A stretch of DNA of 64,000 nt from JALZVT01 sp964634815. GTDB taxonomy: Bacteria > Pseudomonadota > Gammaproteobacteria > Pseudomonadales > Azotimanducaceae. The notes below the pieces were generated by a model. That model searched no databases. It was not told the DNA's origin and was given only the letters and a program-made list of their open reading frames with translations. The stretch is taken from contig CAZWMD010000003.1 in assembly GCA_964634815.1 (NCBI GenBank), forward strand, positions 1-64,000, given 5' to 3'. A program made the translations under genes and the position numbers. Below, in pieces: positions 25,223-33,381 of the stretch. Each line of letters starts with the position of its first letter. The stretch's first letter is position 1.

Positions 25223-26787
25223 TGTTTGATGCAGCCCAACCCTATCCCTCTCAGCGCTCACCAGTATGTGCGGCCAACGCGGTGGCAACCTCTCAGCCCC
25301 TGGCAACCCAGGCTGGCATTGAGGCACTGCGCAGAGGTGGCAATGCGGTGGATGCCGCACTGGCTGCAGCGATAACGCTCACTGTTGTGGAACCAAACAA
25401 CAATGGTGTGGGTAGTGACGCCTTTGCCATTGTCTGGGACGGGGCCTCTCTGAACGGCCTCAATGCATCGGGTCGCTCGCCGGCGACGATTACGCCTCAT
25501 GCCTTTGAGGGTCAAACCAAAGTGCCCATTCTGGGGTGGGATGTGATAACGGTGCCCGGTGCGGTCAGCGCCTGGGTTGAACTTTCTGACCGTTACGGCA
25601 AGTTGAGTTTTGCAGATTTGTTTGAGTCAGCCATTGGTTATGCGCGCAGCGGTTTTCTGGTGGGTCCCAAGACCGCGTATTACTGGCAGCGAGCCGCCGA
25701 AACCTACAAGGACTTTCCTGATTTCTGTGAACACTTTTTACCCGCCCCCGGGGCGGGCGATCGTTTTGTTCGCCCCGAGCTTGCACATACGCTTGAGCTG
25801 ATTGCGCTTAGCAAGGGTGAGGCGTTTTATCGCGGCGAACTGGCGAGCGCCATCGCTGAAGCAGCGGCGGCAGCGGACGCCGCCTTCAGTCTTAAGGATC
25901 TGGAAGACCATCAGGCGGACTGGGTTACCCCTGTGAGTCAGACGTATCGGGATATCGAGCTGCACGAGATTCCTCCCAACGGCCAGGGTCTGGCCGCGCT
26001 CATTGCGCTGGGCATCTTGCGGCATCTTGATGCCCCGGACCCGGATACCGCTGAGGGTATCCATGTACAAATCGAGGCAATGAAGCTCGCTATTCGAGCG
26101 GCCTTCGATCACTTTGCTGATCCAAGATCAATGCGTATTTCTCCCGAAGAGTTGTTAGGCGAAGACTCCCTTGCCGCCGCGGCGCGGGGTATCACCGATC
26201 GCGCAGCAAACCTTCCACCTCGAGTACTCCCTGTTGGGCAGGACACGGTTTATCTCTGTGCGGCGGACAGTTCGGGAATGATGGTTTCCTATATCCAGTC
26301 GAACTTTTTGGGCTTTGGCTCTGGTGTTGTGATTCCTGGCACCGGTATTGCCATGCAAAACCGGGGTTACGGATTTTCACTGGAGCCGGATCATCCCAAT
26401 GTTCTGGCGGGTGGAAAACGGCCGTATCACACGATCATCCCCGGTTTTGTCACCGCGGCTGGGGCGCCACTTCTAAGTTTTGGGGTGATGGGAGGACACA
26501 TGCAGCATCAAGGGCATGTGCAGATGGTGAACCGGATTTTTGATCACGGGCAGAACCCGCAGGCGGCAAGTGATGCACCGCGTTGGCATGTATACGAGGA
26601 TTTTTCGGTGGGGTTGGAGGCTGGTGTGCCCGACGCGGTCCTTATGGAACTTGCAAACCGGGGTCACGAGGTTAAGCGCGAACCCCTTGAACATGTATTC
26701 GGCGGTGCGCAATTGATTCTGAAAACTGCGGATGGCTACATCGCAGGCAGTGATCATCGTAAGGAAGGTCAGGCCGCCGGTTTTTAG
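25222..26787 (+). CDS. Gamma-glutamyltransferase-family Ntn hydrolase, cytoplasmic (possibly oxamate amidohydrolase-like)
   Basis: Self-processing Ntn-hydrolase of the gamma-glutamyltranspeptidase family. The large-subunit half has GIEALRRGGNAVDAALAAA and NNNGVGSDAFA; the small-subunit half should begin at the threonine of GQDTVYLCAAD, followed by NFLGFGSGVV and KRPYHTIIPG. There is no signal peptide, unlike classical periplasmic GGT, so it should work in the cytoplasm. Start ATG 25222 overlaps the tctA stop; 521 residues. Signal-less relatives include HpxW oxamate amidohydrolase. The fusion into a TTT operon suggests it hydrolyses the imported anion or amide. Confidence 0.87.
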   Translation: MFDAAQPYPSQRSPVCAANAVATSQPLATQAGIEALRRGGNAVDAALAAAITLTVVEPNNNGVGSDAFAIVWDGASLNGLNASGRSPATITPHAFEGQTKVPILGWDVITVPGAVSAWVELSDRYGKLSFADLFESAIGYARSGFLVGPKTAYYWQRAAETYKDFPDFCEHFLPAPGAGDRFVRPELAHTLELIALSKGEAFYRGELASAIAEAAAAADAAFSLKDLEDHQADWVTPVSQTYRDIELHEIPPNGQGLAALIALGILRHLDAPDPDTAEGIHVQIEAMKLAIRAAFDHFADPRSMRISPEELLGEDSLAAAARGITDRAANLPPRVLPVGQDTVYLCAADSSGMMVSYIQSNFLGFGSGVVIPGTGIAMQNRGYGFSLEPDHPNVLAGGKRPYHTIIPGFVTAAGAPLLSFGVMGGHMQHQGHVQMVNRIFDHGQNPQAASDAPRWHVYEDFSVGLEAGVPDAVLMELANRGHEVKREPLEHVFGGAQLILKTADGYIAGSDHRKEGQAAGF

Positions 26788-27803
26788 AGTTTTGGGGTTT
26801 TCATATCGCCGTAGTGGCGCGCGGCAACGTCCGGATGTGCTCTCAGGCGGATTTTCAGGGTGTTGTCGCCGAAGGTGGCAAACACCGGGTCGTCTTCCAG
26901 CGGCGGCGTGATGTTGTTGTCTGCGAGTTCACTCCGCAATTCTTCGGGTAACTCAACGGGCGCAAACACGGCCTCAAGTCTTGGGTTAAAGAAGTACGCG
27001 AGCGACAACCGTTCTGCGCCTGCGGGTGGACTCTGCACTCGATGGGGTGTGGCGCGCAGATAGCCGTTGGAGGCCGCCTGCATCATCTGTCCCAGGTTCA
27101 TGACATAAGTACCTGGCACGGGAGTAGCTTGCACCATGCCTTGTTTTGTCTGTACTTCAAGGCCGGGCTGATCATCTTGCAAGATAAAGCTCAGTAAGCC
27201 GGAGTCGTGATGTAACCCCACACCCTGACCGGTGTCAGCGTCTGGCGACTGGGCGGGATAGCGAATGATCTTCACGTGCACATCAGGTCGCGGTAACACG
27301 TGATCATCAAATGCATCAATGGGCTGGCCCAATCCAAGGGCCAGTGCTCGAGTGATTGCCACCCCAATACCTTCCAGGGCGGCCATCCAGGCGAGCGTAG
27401 CGGGTGCCATGTCAGGCACTTCCACAGGCCATTGATTAGGTCCGCGAAGCTTTAGCCAGGCTGGATCGTCTGCTGCAAGTGCCGGAGCGTCTTCTTCTGG
27501 TCCCACATCAAGTTGGTCACGCCAGTCGCTGATGCCCTGGGTACGTTCGTCTCCCAAAATGGTGTAACCGCGAAAGTGGGGCGAGTTGGCGATTTCCAGT
27601 GCCTCGCGCTGTGCCTTTGGCAGCGCAAAGAACTCGCGGGCGGCCTTAACGGCTGCGCTTTCGATTGCGGGATCAATGCCGTGTCCTTGCAGGTAGCAAA
27701 ACCCCGGGTCTCGACAGGCGCGAGTGAGATCGGCGACAAACCTGTGCGCAGCCGTGCTGTTGGGATCGTTCAGAAACGCAGAGATATCGAGTGTAGGTAG
27801 CAA
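26784..27803 (-). CDS. 2-oxoglutarate/Fe(II) dioxygenase, isopenicillin N synthase family
   Basis: Non-heme iron dioxygenase. The N-terminal DIOX_N domain (PTLDISAFL, DPGFCYLQGHGI) precedes the double-stranded beta-helix with the iron triad: H-x-D in GLHHDSG, the distal histidine in ATPHRVQSP, and the RxS cosubstrate motif in ERLSLAYFFNP. I place the start at TTG 27803, one base past the upstream stop, matching where family members begin; another TTG at 27854 is possible. 339 residues. Substrate unknown. It overlaps the convergent hydrolase gene by four bases. Confidence 0.87.
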   Translation of the reverse strand: MLPTLDISAFLNDPNSTAAHRFVADLTRACRDPGFCYLQGHGIDPAIESAAVKAAREFFALPKAQREALEIANSPHFRGYTILGDERTQGISDWRDQLDVGPEEDAPALAADDPAWLKLRGPNQWPVEVPDMAPATLAWMAALEGIGVAITRALALGLGQPIDAFDDHVLPRPDVHVKIIRYPAQSPDADTGQGVGLHHDSGLLSFILQDDQPGLEVQTKQGMVQATPVPGTYVMNLGQMMQAASNGYLRATPHRVQSPPAGAERLSLAYFFNPRLEAVFAPVELPEELRSELADNNITPPLEDDPVFATFGDNTLKIRLRAHPDVAARHYGDMKTPKL

Positions 27804-27804
27804 T

Positions 27805-28584
27805 TTAAAGCGCCTTGAGCATGCGTTTGAGTGCAAAGTGTTTGTAGCTTTCAAGCACCAGGGCTTCGACTTCGTTCCAGTCGACCGTGCGCTCGATATT
27901 CAATTCGATCCAGCCGTTGTGGCCGGTGTAGGCGGGCACGCGAAAGCGTTCATCCAGAGTTAGTCCGCCCTGGGCCTCAACACCTACCCAGACAGAGAGC
28001 CGCATGATGCGATTGCGTCGGTGTACCGCGGCAAACGACTTCTTTCCGCAGCGAAAGTTGGGGTCGCCAAAGGTTTCACCCAAAGTGGTTTCTGGCAGGG
28101 ATAAACAGTATTTGCCGAGGCGTTTGAGTTTCTTTTGCGCCTGGGGATTATTTAGAGGATCAAAGTCTTCGGGATGCAGCGTGATCTCTGGTGGCTTGAT
28201 TTTGATCGTATCTGGGAGGTGTTTGGTGAGGGCCGGGGGAGCGACATGCAAGTATGCCTCACGAGTGAGACCGGCGATCTGATCCCAGGACAGGTCTTTG
28301 TCGAGTAACACGCCAAGCCAGCCTTTGCCGCCGATGTATGGCGGCTTATAAAACGCATCTGGCTCGCCTTCGATATAAAATTGCGCTGTGCCTGGCGGGG
28401 AGTGGAGGAGCAGGGCAATGCGACCGTCACCGTGATGGTTGATGGAATAGGTGGCAAAGGTTTTCCCGTTGACCCGAAAATTTGGTGAACCGTGGCTCTG
28501 GACTTCTTCTGTTTCGGGGAACCACAAACAGAGTTCTCTAACAACGGTGCTGATGTCACGAACGGATTTCTTTGCGCGAGCCAA
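27805..28584 (-). CDS. Double MmcQ/YjbR-domain protein
   Basis: Two MmcQ/YjbR (DUF419) domains in one chain, whereas the family is normally a single domain of about 115 residues. The first copy spans roughly residues 10-120 (LCLWFPETEEVQSHGSPNFR, KGWLGVLLD) and the second 150-255 (YCLSLPETTLGETFGDPNFR, HNGWIELNIE), with PET, G-PNFR and GW-positions recurring in each. 259 residues. These proteins have a CyaY-like fold and a suspected nucleic-acid or ligand-binding role; function is not established. Followed immediately by the dioxygenase. Confidence 0.85.
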   Translation of the reverse strand: MARAKKSVRDISTVVRELCLWFPETEEVQSHGSPNFRVNGKTFATYSINHHGDGRIALLLHSPPGTAQFYIEGEPDAFYKPPYIGGKGWLGVLLDKDLSWDQIAGLTREAYLHVAPPALTKHLPDTIKIKPPEITLHPEDFDPLNNPQAQKKLKRLGKYCLSLPETTLGETFGDPNFRCGKKSFAAVHRRNRIMRLSVWVGVEAQGGLTLDERFRVPAYTGHNGWIELNIERTVDWNEVEALVLESYKHFALKRMLKAL

Positions 28585-28604
28585 TTTCTCTGCCTCCAGT
28601 TGTT

Positions 28605-28653
28605 CCAGGGTGGCTATAGGGAGCCGCTGAGCTCACGAATACATCCACCCTGG
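28605..28653. repeat. Perfect 9-bp inverted repeat between HMG-CoA lyase and YjbR genes
   Basis: CCAGGGTGG at 28605-28613 and CCACCCTGG at 28645-28653 are exact complements separated by 31 bases, filling the 77-bp gap between two minus-strand genes. There is no T-run after the stem on the minus strand, so a Rho-independent terminator is not supported; RNA processing or stability is possible. Confidence 0.6.
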
Positions 28654-28661
28654 GTTGGGTA

Positions 28662-29579
28662 TCAGGGAGGAAAATTACCAGCCTGTAGCAGCGCAGACGG
28701 TGGAGTCTTGGTAAGCAGGGGCTCAAGCCATCTGGCCGATTCAATCAGGCTGTCAATGTCGGCGCCATGGTCGATGTTCATGCGATTTAAGGTGTAGACC
28801 AGATCTTCTGAGGCGATGTTGCCTGTTGCATTGGGGGCAAAGGGACAACCGCCGATACCACCAATACTTGAATCCAGGGTTTCTACACCCTGTTCGAGTG
28901 CTGCGCAGGCATTGGCTATGCCCGTGTTTCTTGTGTCATGAAAGTGTGCACGTAAAGGAACGTCCGGGCCAAGCTGGTGGCGCAGTTCGCCAAACAGATC
29001 AGTGACCTGGGTTGGCACACCAACACCAATCGTATCTGCCAAACCAATTTCCACCGGCGCTTCATCCGCTAGTCGCTTGGCAATATCGATCACTCTTTGC
29101 CGAGGTACATCGCCTTCGAACGGGCAACCAAAGGCCACCGCCAGTGTGGCTTGCGCGGCAAAGCCACGACTTCGTGCATCCTTCAGGACCGCAGCTGCTG
29201 ACTCGGTAGCCTCCATAGCGGACTGCCCCTGATTGCGCTGACCAAAGGTGTCACTGACCGGAATGACAAACCCTGCCTCGTCGAGTTTTTCTGTGGCAAG
29301 CAGGCGTTCGTAGCCGCGTTGATTCAGAATCAATCCGGTGTAGCGCACATCGCCGCGCTGCGGAAGGCCGGCACAAACGGCCTCCGCATCAGCCATGCGC
29401 GGTACCTTACCCGGGTGAACAAAGCTTGTGACTTCGATTCGCTTGACGCCGCTTTGCAGGGCACGATCAATCAGTTCAAGCTTTTGTGCGGTGGTAAGCT
29501 CCGCCGCTTCGTTCTGCAGACCATCTCTGGGACTGACTTCCATTAGGGTGACGGCACTTGGCAGAGCTGTGCTCAGCAT
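28662..29579 (-). CDS. mvaB: Hydroxymethylglutaryl-CoA lyase
   Basis: HMGL-like TIM-barrel lyase cleaving 3-hydroxy-3-methylglutaryl-CoA to acetoacetate and acetyl-CoA, the last step of leucine breakdown. Motifs seen: SPRDGLQNE (residues 17-25), HFHDTRNTG carrying metal ligands, and the catalytic-cysteine loop GGIGGCPFAPNATGN. 305 residues, normal length. It starts three bases after the stop of the large beta-oxidation gene, so the two are co-transcribed. The carboxylase subunits of the same pathway lie about 5 kb upstream. Confidence 0.93.
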   Translation of the reverse strand: MLSTALPSAVTLMEVSPRDGLQNEAAELTTAQKLELIDRALQSGVKRIEVTSFVHPGKVPRMADAEAVCAGLPQRGDVRYTGLILNQRGYERLLATEKLDEAGFVIPVSDTFGQRNQGQSAMEATESAAAVLKDARSRGFAAQATLAVAFGCPFEGDVPRQRVIDIAKRLADEAPVEIGLADTIGVGVPTQVTDLFGELRHQLGPDVPLRAHFHDTRNTGIANACAALEQGVETLDSSIGGIGGCPFAPNATGNIASEDLVYTLNRMNIDHGADIDSLIESARWLEPLLTKTPPSALLQAGNFPP

Positions 29580-29582
29580 GGC

Positions 29583-31709
29583 TTAGGCACCAGCCTGATA
29601 GTCTGCGAAGGACTTGCCTTCTTCAGCGAGGCGCTTAAGCAGCGGTGCCGGTTCCCAGGCGGGGCCGCCATACTTTTCACCAAACGCCAGAAGATCCTTG
29701 TAGACGTTGTCGAGGCCCTGTTGATCCGCCCAGAACATCGGGCCACCGGTAGTCTCCGGGAAGCCATAGCCATTGATGTAAACAATGTCGATGTCACAAG
29801 GACGAATGGCGATGCCTTCTTCCAGTAACTTTGCACCCTCGTTTACCAATGGGTAAAAGCAACGTTTTAACACCTCGTCGTCGTCAATTTCGGTGCGCGT
29901 GATGCCAAGTTCAGCTGAGGTTTCTTCGACAATAGTGACCACTTCCGGATCAGGCTGGCCAGCACGACTGCCTTCGGGATAGATATAGAATCCTCTGCTG
30001 GTTTTTTGTCCGAAGCGTTCCAGTTCGCACAGTTTGTCCGCCACGCGGGCAGTTATTGGGACGTCTTCGGGCGCCATTTTTGACAGCTTGCGAGCGCGCC
30101 AGCCCAGATCCAGACCCACAAGATCGTTCATCTGGAAGGGGCCCATGGGCATGCCAAAACCGAGGATGACATTATCGACCTGGTAAGGGGTAGCACCCTG
30201 GAGAATGATCTCTCCGGCCTGACGGGTGTATTGACCCAGCATTCGGTTGCCGATGAAACCCGGTGCATTGCCAGATAGCACGGCGATCTTTTTGAGGGTT
30301 TTACCTAACGCCATGGATGTGGCAATGGTGGTAGCGGAGGTCTTTTCACCGCGTACGACTTCAAGTAAACGCATAACGTTTGCCGGGCTGAAGAAGTGCA
30401 GGCCAATCACGTCTTCGGGACGGGTGGTTGCCTCAGCCATTTTGTCGATGTCGAGGCCCGAGGTGTTGCTTGCAATGATTGCACCGGGCTTTGCGACTTT
30501 CTCAAGCTCTTTGAAGATGTCGACCTTAACGTCGATGTTTTCGTAGACCGCTTCGATGATGACATCAGCATCACCAAGACCTGCGTACTCTGTGGTTCCC
30601 GAAAGCAAGCTCATGCACTTGTCGAGCTGGGCTTCGGTCATGCGCCCGCGCTTCACCTGAATTTCGTAGTTCTTGCGGATAACGCCAAGGCCGCGATCAA
30701 GGGCTTCCTGGTTCATTTCCAGAATGGTGACCGGAATACCAACGTTAGCAAATGACATGGAGATACCACCGCCCATGGTGCCGCAGCCGATAACGCCTGC
30801 AGACTTGATGGCCTTCTGTTCCGTGTCCTTCGGAACGTCTGGAATTTTTGCAACCTCACGTTCGCTAAAGAACACGTGAATAAGTGCCTCACGCTGCGGG
30901 TGCTCCAAACACTTTGCAAAACATTCTCGTTCTACTTTCATGCCTTCATCGAAGCTATCTAGATTGACCGCAGCCTCTACACATTGAACGATCATCTCTG
31001 GAGCAAACCGGCTGCGCATCTTGCGGTTCATGTTGTTGCGGGCGTTGCTAAAGAGGTCGGGGTTTGCGCGATCAGCCATAACCTTGTCGGCTTCGTCGCG
31101 AATTTTTCGGGTGGGGCTGCCTTTTTTTACCAGGTCTTGGGCAAAAGCGATTGCTGCGTCGACGATGTCGCCATCAAACACCTCATCAACAATGCCGAGT
31201 TCCTTGGCCGCCGGACCGGGGATGGGATCGCCGGAAAGAATGAATCCCAGCGCTTTTTCTGCGCCAATCAATCTTGGCAGGCGCTGGGTACCACCGGCAC
31301 CAGGCAACAGTCCCAGTTTGACTTCGGGCAGCCCAACCGGAGCGCTCGGCGAAGCCACCCGGTAATCGCAGCACAGAGCAACTTCCAATCCGCCACCGAA
31401 CGCGGTGCCGTTGATGGCCGCAATGATGGGTTTGGTGCTCGCTTCCATTTTTGTCAGCACGTCGCCCAGTGGCGGCACGTTTGTGGCCGGATTGCCAAAC
31501 TCAGAAATATCAGCACCGGCGATGAACGCCCGACCTTTGCCGGTTAGCACCACAGCCTCAATAGCCGCATCATCCAGGGCGGCGTTCACGCCATCATGCA
31601 ACCCTTTGCGCACACCACTGGACAGCGGGTTAACGGGTGGATTGTCAATGGTCATGACGGCGATATTGCCGCGAGTCTCGTAATGTACGGTGCCTTTCAG
31701 GTCTGTCAT
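29583..31709 (-). CDS. Bifunctional enoyl-CoA hydratase/3-hydroxyacyl-CoA dehydrogenase (FadJ-like)
   Basis: Multifunctional beta-oxidation enzyme. The N-terminal crotonase domain (residues about 1-190) has FGGGLEVALCCDYRVA and LPEVKLGLLPGAGGTQRLPR with both catalytic glutamates. The NAD-binding domain begins near 300 with GVIGCGTMGGGISMSFA, contains SNTSGLD and HFFSPANVMRLLEVV, and two C-terminal HCDH repeats follow. Start ATG 31709 (MTDLKGTVHY) gives 708 residues, similar to FadJ. No thiolase gene is adjacent, although such enzymes usually partner one. Couples directly to HMG-CoA lyase. Confidence 0.92.
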   Translation of the reverse strand: MTDLKGTVHYETRGNIAVMTIDNPPVNPLSSGVRKGLHDGVNAALDDAAIEAVVLTGKGRAFIAGADISEFGNPATNVPPLGDVLTKMEASTKPIIAAINGTAFGGGLEVALCCDYRVASPSAPVGLPEVKLGLLPGAGGTQRLPRLIGAEKALGFILSGDPIPGPAAKELGIVDEVFDGDIVDAAIAFAQDLVKKGSPTRKIRDEADKVMADRANPDLFSNARNNMNRKMRSRFAPEMIVQCVEAAVNLDSFDEGMKVERECFAKCLEHPQREALIHVFFSEREVAKIPDVPKDTEQKAIKSAGVIGCGTMGGGISMSFANVGIPVTILEMNQEALDRGLGVIRKNYEIQVKRGRMTEAQLDKCMSLLSGTTEYAGLGDADVIIEAVYENIDVKVDIFKELEKVAKPGAIIASNTSGLDIDKMAEATTRPEDVIGLHFFSPANVMRLLEVVRGEKTSATTIATSMALGKTLKKIAVLSGNAPGFIGNRMLGQYTRQAGEIILQGATPYQVDNVILGFGMPMGPFQMNDLVGLDLGWRARKLSKMAPEDVPITARVADKLCELERFGQKTSRGFYIYPEGSRAGQPDPEVVTIVEETSAELGITRTEIDDDEVLKRCFYPLVNEGAKLLEEGIAIRPCDIDIVYINGYGFPETTGGPMFWADQQGLDNVYKDLLAFGEKYGGPAWEPAPLLKRLAEEGKSFADYQAGA

Positions 31710-31807
31710 GCGGTGCTCTCTTCGGGATTTGAAATCATTGTTCCTCAGGGGCAAGTATCTGAGAAATCCGTGCGGCCGTCCAACAGGGTGCACAAGCCCC
31801 TGGTGTC

Positions 31808-32809
31808 CTAGTTGATCTGCACGATTCGTGTTCCCACATTGCCGCCAGCGAGCAGATCCACAAAGGCATCCGGTGCACTGGAGAGTCCGGTGACGGTGTC
31901 ATTCATCATGGTCATGCGACCGTCCGCTAACCACTGCCGAATCTCGGCTCTGGCCTCTTCGTAACGGCTGCTAAAGTCAAACACCAGGAAACCGCGCATA
32001 TTGATACGCTTGTTTATCAAGAGCCCGGGTATGCCGCGGGGACCCGGCTCCGGCGTATCGGTGTCGTATTGGGAAACCACACCACAGCAGGCAATGCGCC
32101 CACCGACGTTCATCCGAAACAGCGCAGAGCCGAGAATGGGACCGCCGGTATTGTCGAAGTACACATCGACGCCATCTGGTGTGGCGGCTTTCAACGCCTG
32201 TCTGAAGTTATCTTCTGTGTAGTTGACGCCTGCGGCATAACCAAGCTGGCTGGTAAGTATGTCGAGCTTCCGCTCAGAGCTTGCGATACCCACCGCACGC
32301 AGATTCTTCAGGGCAGCAATCTGACCCACCATATGGCCCACCGAGCCCGCCGCGGCGGAGACCATTACCGTTTCTCCTTCCTTTGGGGTACCAACGTCAA
32401 GTAAGCCAAAATAGGCGGTCAGACCGTTGATTCCCAGGGGCCCCAAATAGGCCAGAGCATCATCTGCCGGGGGGATTTTCTCGATTGAGCTTGCCAGGTG
32501 CACGGAATGAGTTTGCCAACCCGTGGCGGCCAGTACTTTGTCACCAGGGTTGAACTCTGCGCTGTTGCTTTTGCTCACCACGCCCACGCCAGTGCCATTC
32601 ATTACAATCCCGGCTTTTGGTGCGCCGGCGTAGCTGGCACTGCCTTGCAGGCCCGCTCGAGTGCCTGCGGTGATGGCAAAGGCACTGGTTTCAACCAAAA
32701 CCTCGTTGTCACCGGGCGACGGTATTGGCGCCTCATGCAGCCGGTAGTCGCTGCTTTGTAACTTGCCCTGGGGGAGTTGGTTTATCAGAACCTGCTGATT
32801 AGATGCCAT
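31808..32809 (-). CDS. Medium-chain NADP-dependent oxidoreductase (CurA/LTB4DH type)
   Basis: Zinc-independent MDR double-bond reductase of the prostaglandin/leukotriene B4 dehydrogenase and CurA group. The C-terminal Rossmann domain has VSAAAGSVGHMVGQIA near residue 150 and YFDNTGG near 218, both family signatures. 333 residues. It lies 98 bp upstream of the FadJ-like gene on the same strand and could reduce an enone or enal in the same metabolic setting. The exact substrate cannot be told. Confidence 0.9.
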   Translation of the reverse strand: MASNQQVLINQLPQGKLQSSDYRLHEAPIPSPGDNEVLVETSAFAITAGTRAGLQGSASYAGAPKAGIVMNGTGVGVVSKSNSAEFNPGDKVLAATGWQTHSVHLASSIEKIPPADDALAYLGPLGINGLTAYFGLLDVGTPKEGETVMVSAAAGSVGHMVGQIAALKNLRAVGIASSERKLDILTSQLGYAAGVNYTEDNFRQALKAATPDGVDVYFDNTGGPILGSALFRMNVGGRIACCGVVSQYDTDTPEPGPRGIPGLLINKRINMRGFLVFDFSSRYEEARAEIRQWLADGRMTMMNDTVTGLSSAPDAFVDLLAGGNVGTRIVQIN

Positions 32810-32833
32810 CCGCGTTCACCTGTTACTGGAGTT

Positions 32834-32950
32834 GGGGTCAGAGTTGGGGGTCAGAGTCAGGGGACAGGGTATCTCAATTTTTTGGGGACACTGCTACTAT
32901 GCGCGCCCCGCGACCGTCGAAAGGCGGTTGTTGTGTGATTCCTTGACCCC
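32834..32950. repeat. Candidate REPIN/MITE-like remnant
   Basis: The segment opens with GGGGTCAGAG at 32834 and again at 32847, then GGGGACA at 32860 and 32884. It ends with TGACCCC at 32944-32950, the inverted complement of the GGGGTCA start. GGGGTCAGAG/GGGGACA motifs are familiar from sequences that accompany RAYT-type Y1 transposases in gammaproteobacteria, but no transposase gene is in the window. It occupies most of the 188-bp gap between two divergent genes. Confidence 0.45.
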
Positions 32951-32997
32951 CAGGTACCCATGTTTAAGGACCAGGTTTAGATACCAGTAGATAGCAG

Positions 32998-33363
32998 ATG
33001 TCTCAACTCGACCGAACAGGGCTTCTTCTGTCAGGTGCTTGCCTAGTGCATTGCGCCGCGTTGCCGCTGTCTGCGCTCCTGTTGCCGTCGCTCGGCGGAG
33101 TTCTGCTTGATCATTCCAGTACCTGGCATTGGTTGCTGCTAGGGGTAGCCATCCCCGTGAGCGGTTATGCGCTGTTGCGTGGCTATCGCCAGCATCACAA
33201 ACTCCCGGCGCTGGTTCTGGGCGGTTTGGGTCTGATCTTGATGGCGTTGGGGGTTAGCCATCTCCTCACGGAAGCCTTAGAGATTCCCCTGACGCTGTCT
33301 GGTGCGGCAATAGTGGCTGCAAGCCACCTCCTCAATATTCGATTGATCACACAGACGCACTGA
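32998..33363 (+). CDS. MerC-domain membrane protein
   Basis: Small four-span membrane protein of the MerC family, named after the mercury transporter. The paired cysteines in the first helix (GACLVHCAALPLS, residues about 13-25) are the family's metal-binding feature, and later histidine-containing helices end in HLLNIRLITQTH. 121 residues. No mer operon genes (merR, merA, merP) are nearby, so a general metal or unknown transport role is more likely than mercury resistance. Isolated plus-strand gene among minus-strand genes. Confidence 0.82.
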   Translation: MSQLDRTGLLLSGACLVHCAALPLSALLLPSLGGVLLDHSSTWHWLLLGVAIPVSGYALLRGYRQHHKLPALVLGGLGLILMALGVSHLLTEALEIPLTLSGAAIVAASHLLNIRLITQTH

Positions 33364-33381
33364 GTTTCCTGATCCAGACCG

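Noticed and set aside
32998..33363. MerC gene as evidence of a mercury-resistance island
   Set aside because: No merR, merT, merP or merA nearby and neighbours are core metabolic genes.
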